DNA of 32,162 nucleotides from Cytobacillus sp. S13-E01 (GTDB lineage Bacteria > Bacillota > Bacilli > Bacillales > Bacillaceae_L), in assembly GCF_029193815.1 (NCBI RefSeq), contig NZ_JARFVC010000045.1, forward strand, positions 1 through 32,162, in the 5' to 3' direction. The stretch's first letter is position 1; each line of letters begins with the position of its first letter. Made by a program: the position numbers and the translations under genes. Shown in pieces: positions 31,043 to 32,162 of the stretch. The notes below the pieces were generated by a model that was given only the letters and a program-made list of their open reading frames with translations, made no database searches and was not told the DNA's origin.

Positions 31043-32162
31043 GTGCGCCCTGCATGGGTGAATACTCGGTGGTGAAAGTCCACTACAGGCTTGGCAGTAG
31101 GAACTGTTAGCGAAAGACAAGGTGGCTATCGTGAGGTAGTGGCTGAAGGAAGTCGGACGCAAACTCCTGAACTGACGAACAGAAACTAGATATAAGGCTG
31201 AATTAGGTCGGATAAGGTTGCAAGACAAACTGAAGTCCAATACTGCTCGAAACCTATACAGTAAATCTAGCAGTTACATGGGAGGAAAGTATTCACTCTT
31301 ACCAGGGGAGGTCTTACGAGGGCACAGTGCAAGTTAAGTGATAACGAACCAGTGCAATCTTCATGGTGACATGAGGATGAATCGTAAGAAGTCAGCCGAG
31401 GTCATAGTAGCGTTCGCTGACAGGACGTGAAGGACTGAACAATAATAATTTTGAGGATACAAGGAGGTGTGGAAATTGCGACAACCGCAGAAAACAGGGA
31501 AACCTGGCTACCGTCAGAGAGATAATGTGGAACATGAAGAGTATAACGGAGTGCATAGTAATTTCCATGGTGAACTGAACAATCAAAATGGTGTAAATCT
31601 GTATGAGAGAATTCTTACAAGGAATAATCTCAATCAAGCCTACCTCCAAGTTGTCAGAAATAAGGGAGCCGCAGGCGTAGACGGTATGACTTACGACCAG
31701 TTACTCCCGCACTTGAAGGAGCACAGGGAAGAGTTACTAACGAAATTACATGACGGAACTTATAGCCCACAACCCGTGTTGCGGGTTGAAATTCCAAAAC
31801 CTAACGGTGGTGTAAGAAAATTAGGGATTCCAACTGTTATCGACCGGATGATTCAGCAAGCAATCAATCAAGTCTTACAACCAATATTTGACCCTACGTT
31901 CTCCGATAATAGCTTTGGGTTTCGTCCGAAGCGTAGTGCACACCAGGCTATCATACAAGCGAAGTCGTACTACGAGCAAGGGTACAGATACGTTGTAGAT
32001 ATGGATATGAAAGCTTATTTTGACACAGTGAACCACGATAAACTCATGTACTACATCGAGGAAAAGGTAAAAGATAAGCGTGTTTTACATCTTATCCGCC
32101 AATACCTCAAAAGCGGTATTATGGTAAACGGTTTAGTTCAAGCATCCAAAGAAGGAACTCCA
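31043..32162 (+). mobile_element. Group II intron, 5' part (3' end outside window)
   Basis: The element begins GTGCGCCC, the conserved GUGYG 5' end of group II introns, right after a hairpin plus T-rich stretch. About 430 bases of GC-richer, highly structured sequence follow (domain I and onward, with GGTGGTGAAAGTCCACTAC and GGCACAGTGCAAGTTAAGTG), then the reverse transcriptase gene inside the expected domain IV. Insertion after a terminator-like hairpin and the protein's likeness to GsI-IIC point to the class IIC type. The ribozyme core (domain V) and 3' splice site are not in the window. Confidence 0.85.
31476..32162 (+). CDS. ltrA: Group II intron reverse transcriptase/maturase, N-terminal part
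   Basis: The frame opens at TTG 31476, six bases after a perfect AAGGAGGTG, and is still open at the window end (229 codons). The RT domain starts at about residue 45 (YERILTRNNLNQAYLQVV, NKGAAGVDGMTYDQL). It continues with VEIPKPNGGVRKLGIPTVID and SFGFRPKRSAHQAI, then VVDMDMKAYFDTVNHD, which carries the first catalytic Asp, and it ends at the EGTP that precedes the usual QGGPLSPLL. The YADD motif and maturase domain lie beyond the edge, so it cannot be told whether the protein is intact. The 40-odd residues before the RT domain are polar and form an extension relative to GsI-IIC. Confidence 0.9.
   Translation, partial: MRQPQKTGKPGYRQRDNVEHEEYNGVHSNFHGELNNQNGVNLYERILTRNNLNQAYLQVVRNKGAAGVDGMTYDQLLPHLKEHREELLTKLHDGTYSPQPVLRVEIPKPNGGVRKLGIPTVIDRMIQQAINQVLQPIFDPTFSDNSFGFRPKRSAHQAIIQAKSYYEQGYRYVVDMDMKAYFDTVNHDKLMYYIEEKVKDKRVLHLIRQYLKSGIMVNGLVQASKEGTP

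Noticed and set aside
31004-31649. Two minus-strand frames across the group II intron
   Set aside because: They run antisense to the structured intron RNA and the reverse transcriptase start, without ribosome sites.
1-32162. tRNA or rRNA genes
   Set aside because: No CCA-ended cloverleaf or conserved rRNA stretch was seen. The ATAAGCC/CTTATGC repeats look cloverleaf-like but lack T-loop and anticodon features.

Overview
The window reads as chromosome of a low-GC, endospore-forming Bacillaceae bacterium. Gene content and order point to a Bacillus relative: YhcT-, YhcU-, YhcV- and YhcX-like proteins, PgcA, YhdB and SpoVR follow one another as in the B. subtilis yhc/yhd region, and there are sporulation-type genes (SpoVR, YjcZ-like miniproteins, a manganese catalase behind a sigma-K-type promoter). 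Start codons are often TTG or GTG with strong Shine-Dalgarno sequences.

Layout. 1-2900: the 3' end of transketolase, a DeoR-type regulator, a 0.75 kb repeat-rich gap and a Mn-catalase. 2900-7640: two paralogous MpsC-like (DUF2294) proteins and a soluble four-PAS histidine kinase; the first MpsC-like gene and the kinase each have a strong terminator hairpin jammed against the ribosome binding site. 7640-11560: a DnaA-box cluster, prfC (RF3), proC and an OsmC-family protein. 11560-15980: a decayed small gene, an LtaS-type polyglycerolphosphate synthase, a TauE/SafE permease and a SurA-N-like lipoprotein. 16000-17800: a decayed insertion sequence, a RelE-type toxin-antitoxin pair and scattered GACAGG (REP-like) motifs. 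17800-29430: the conserved yhc/yhd block, with a catabolite-controlled oligo-1,6-glucosidase between yhcU and yhcV, then a secreted M14 carboxypeptidase, a DUF3889 secreted protein and spoVR. 29600-30840: YjcZ miniproteins and a small Gly-rich spore-type protein. 31043-end: the 5' part of a group II intron with its reverse transcriptase, cut by the window edge.

The strongest unexplained signal is a family of about 160-bp structured intergenic repeats: six full copies (three in direct tandem) and several deletion derivatives, mostly at gene 3' ends. The inner hairpin differs in sequence between copies but stays self-complementary. A second small dispersed repeat is present once intact (about 1797-1877) and once interrupted, directly after its hairpin, by the group II intron, so the window carries both the filled and an unfilled version of the target. 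Other points worth attention are the DnaA-box cluster far from any replication gene, the attenuator-like leaders of the MpsC-like and kinase genes, and the inverted repeats around deoR's 3' end and the Mn-catalase start. All functional calls come from reading motifs and recalled families; no database search was run.
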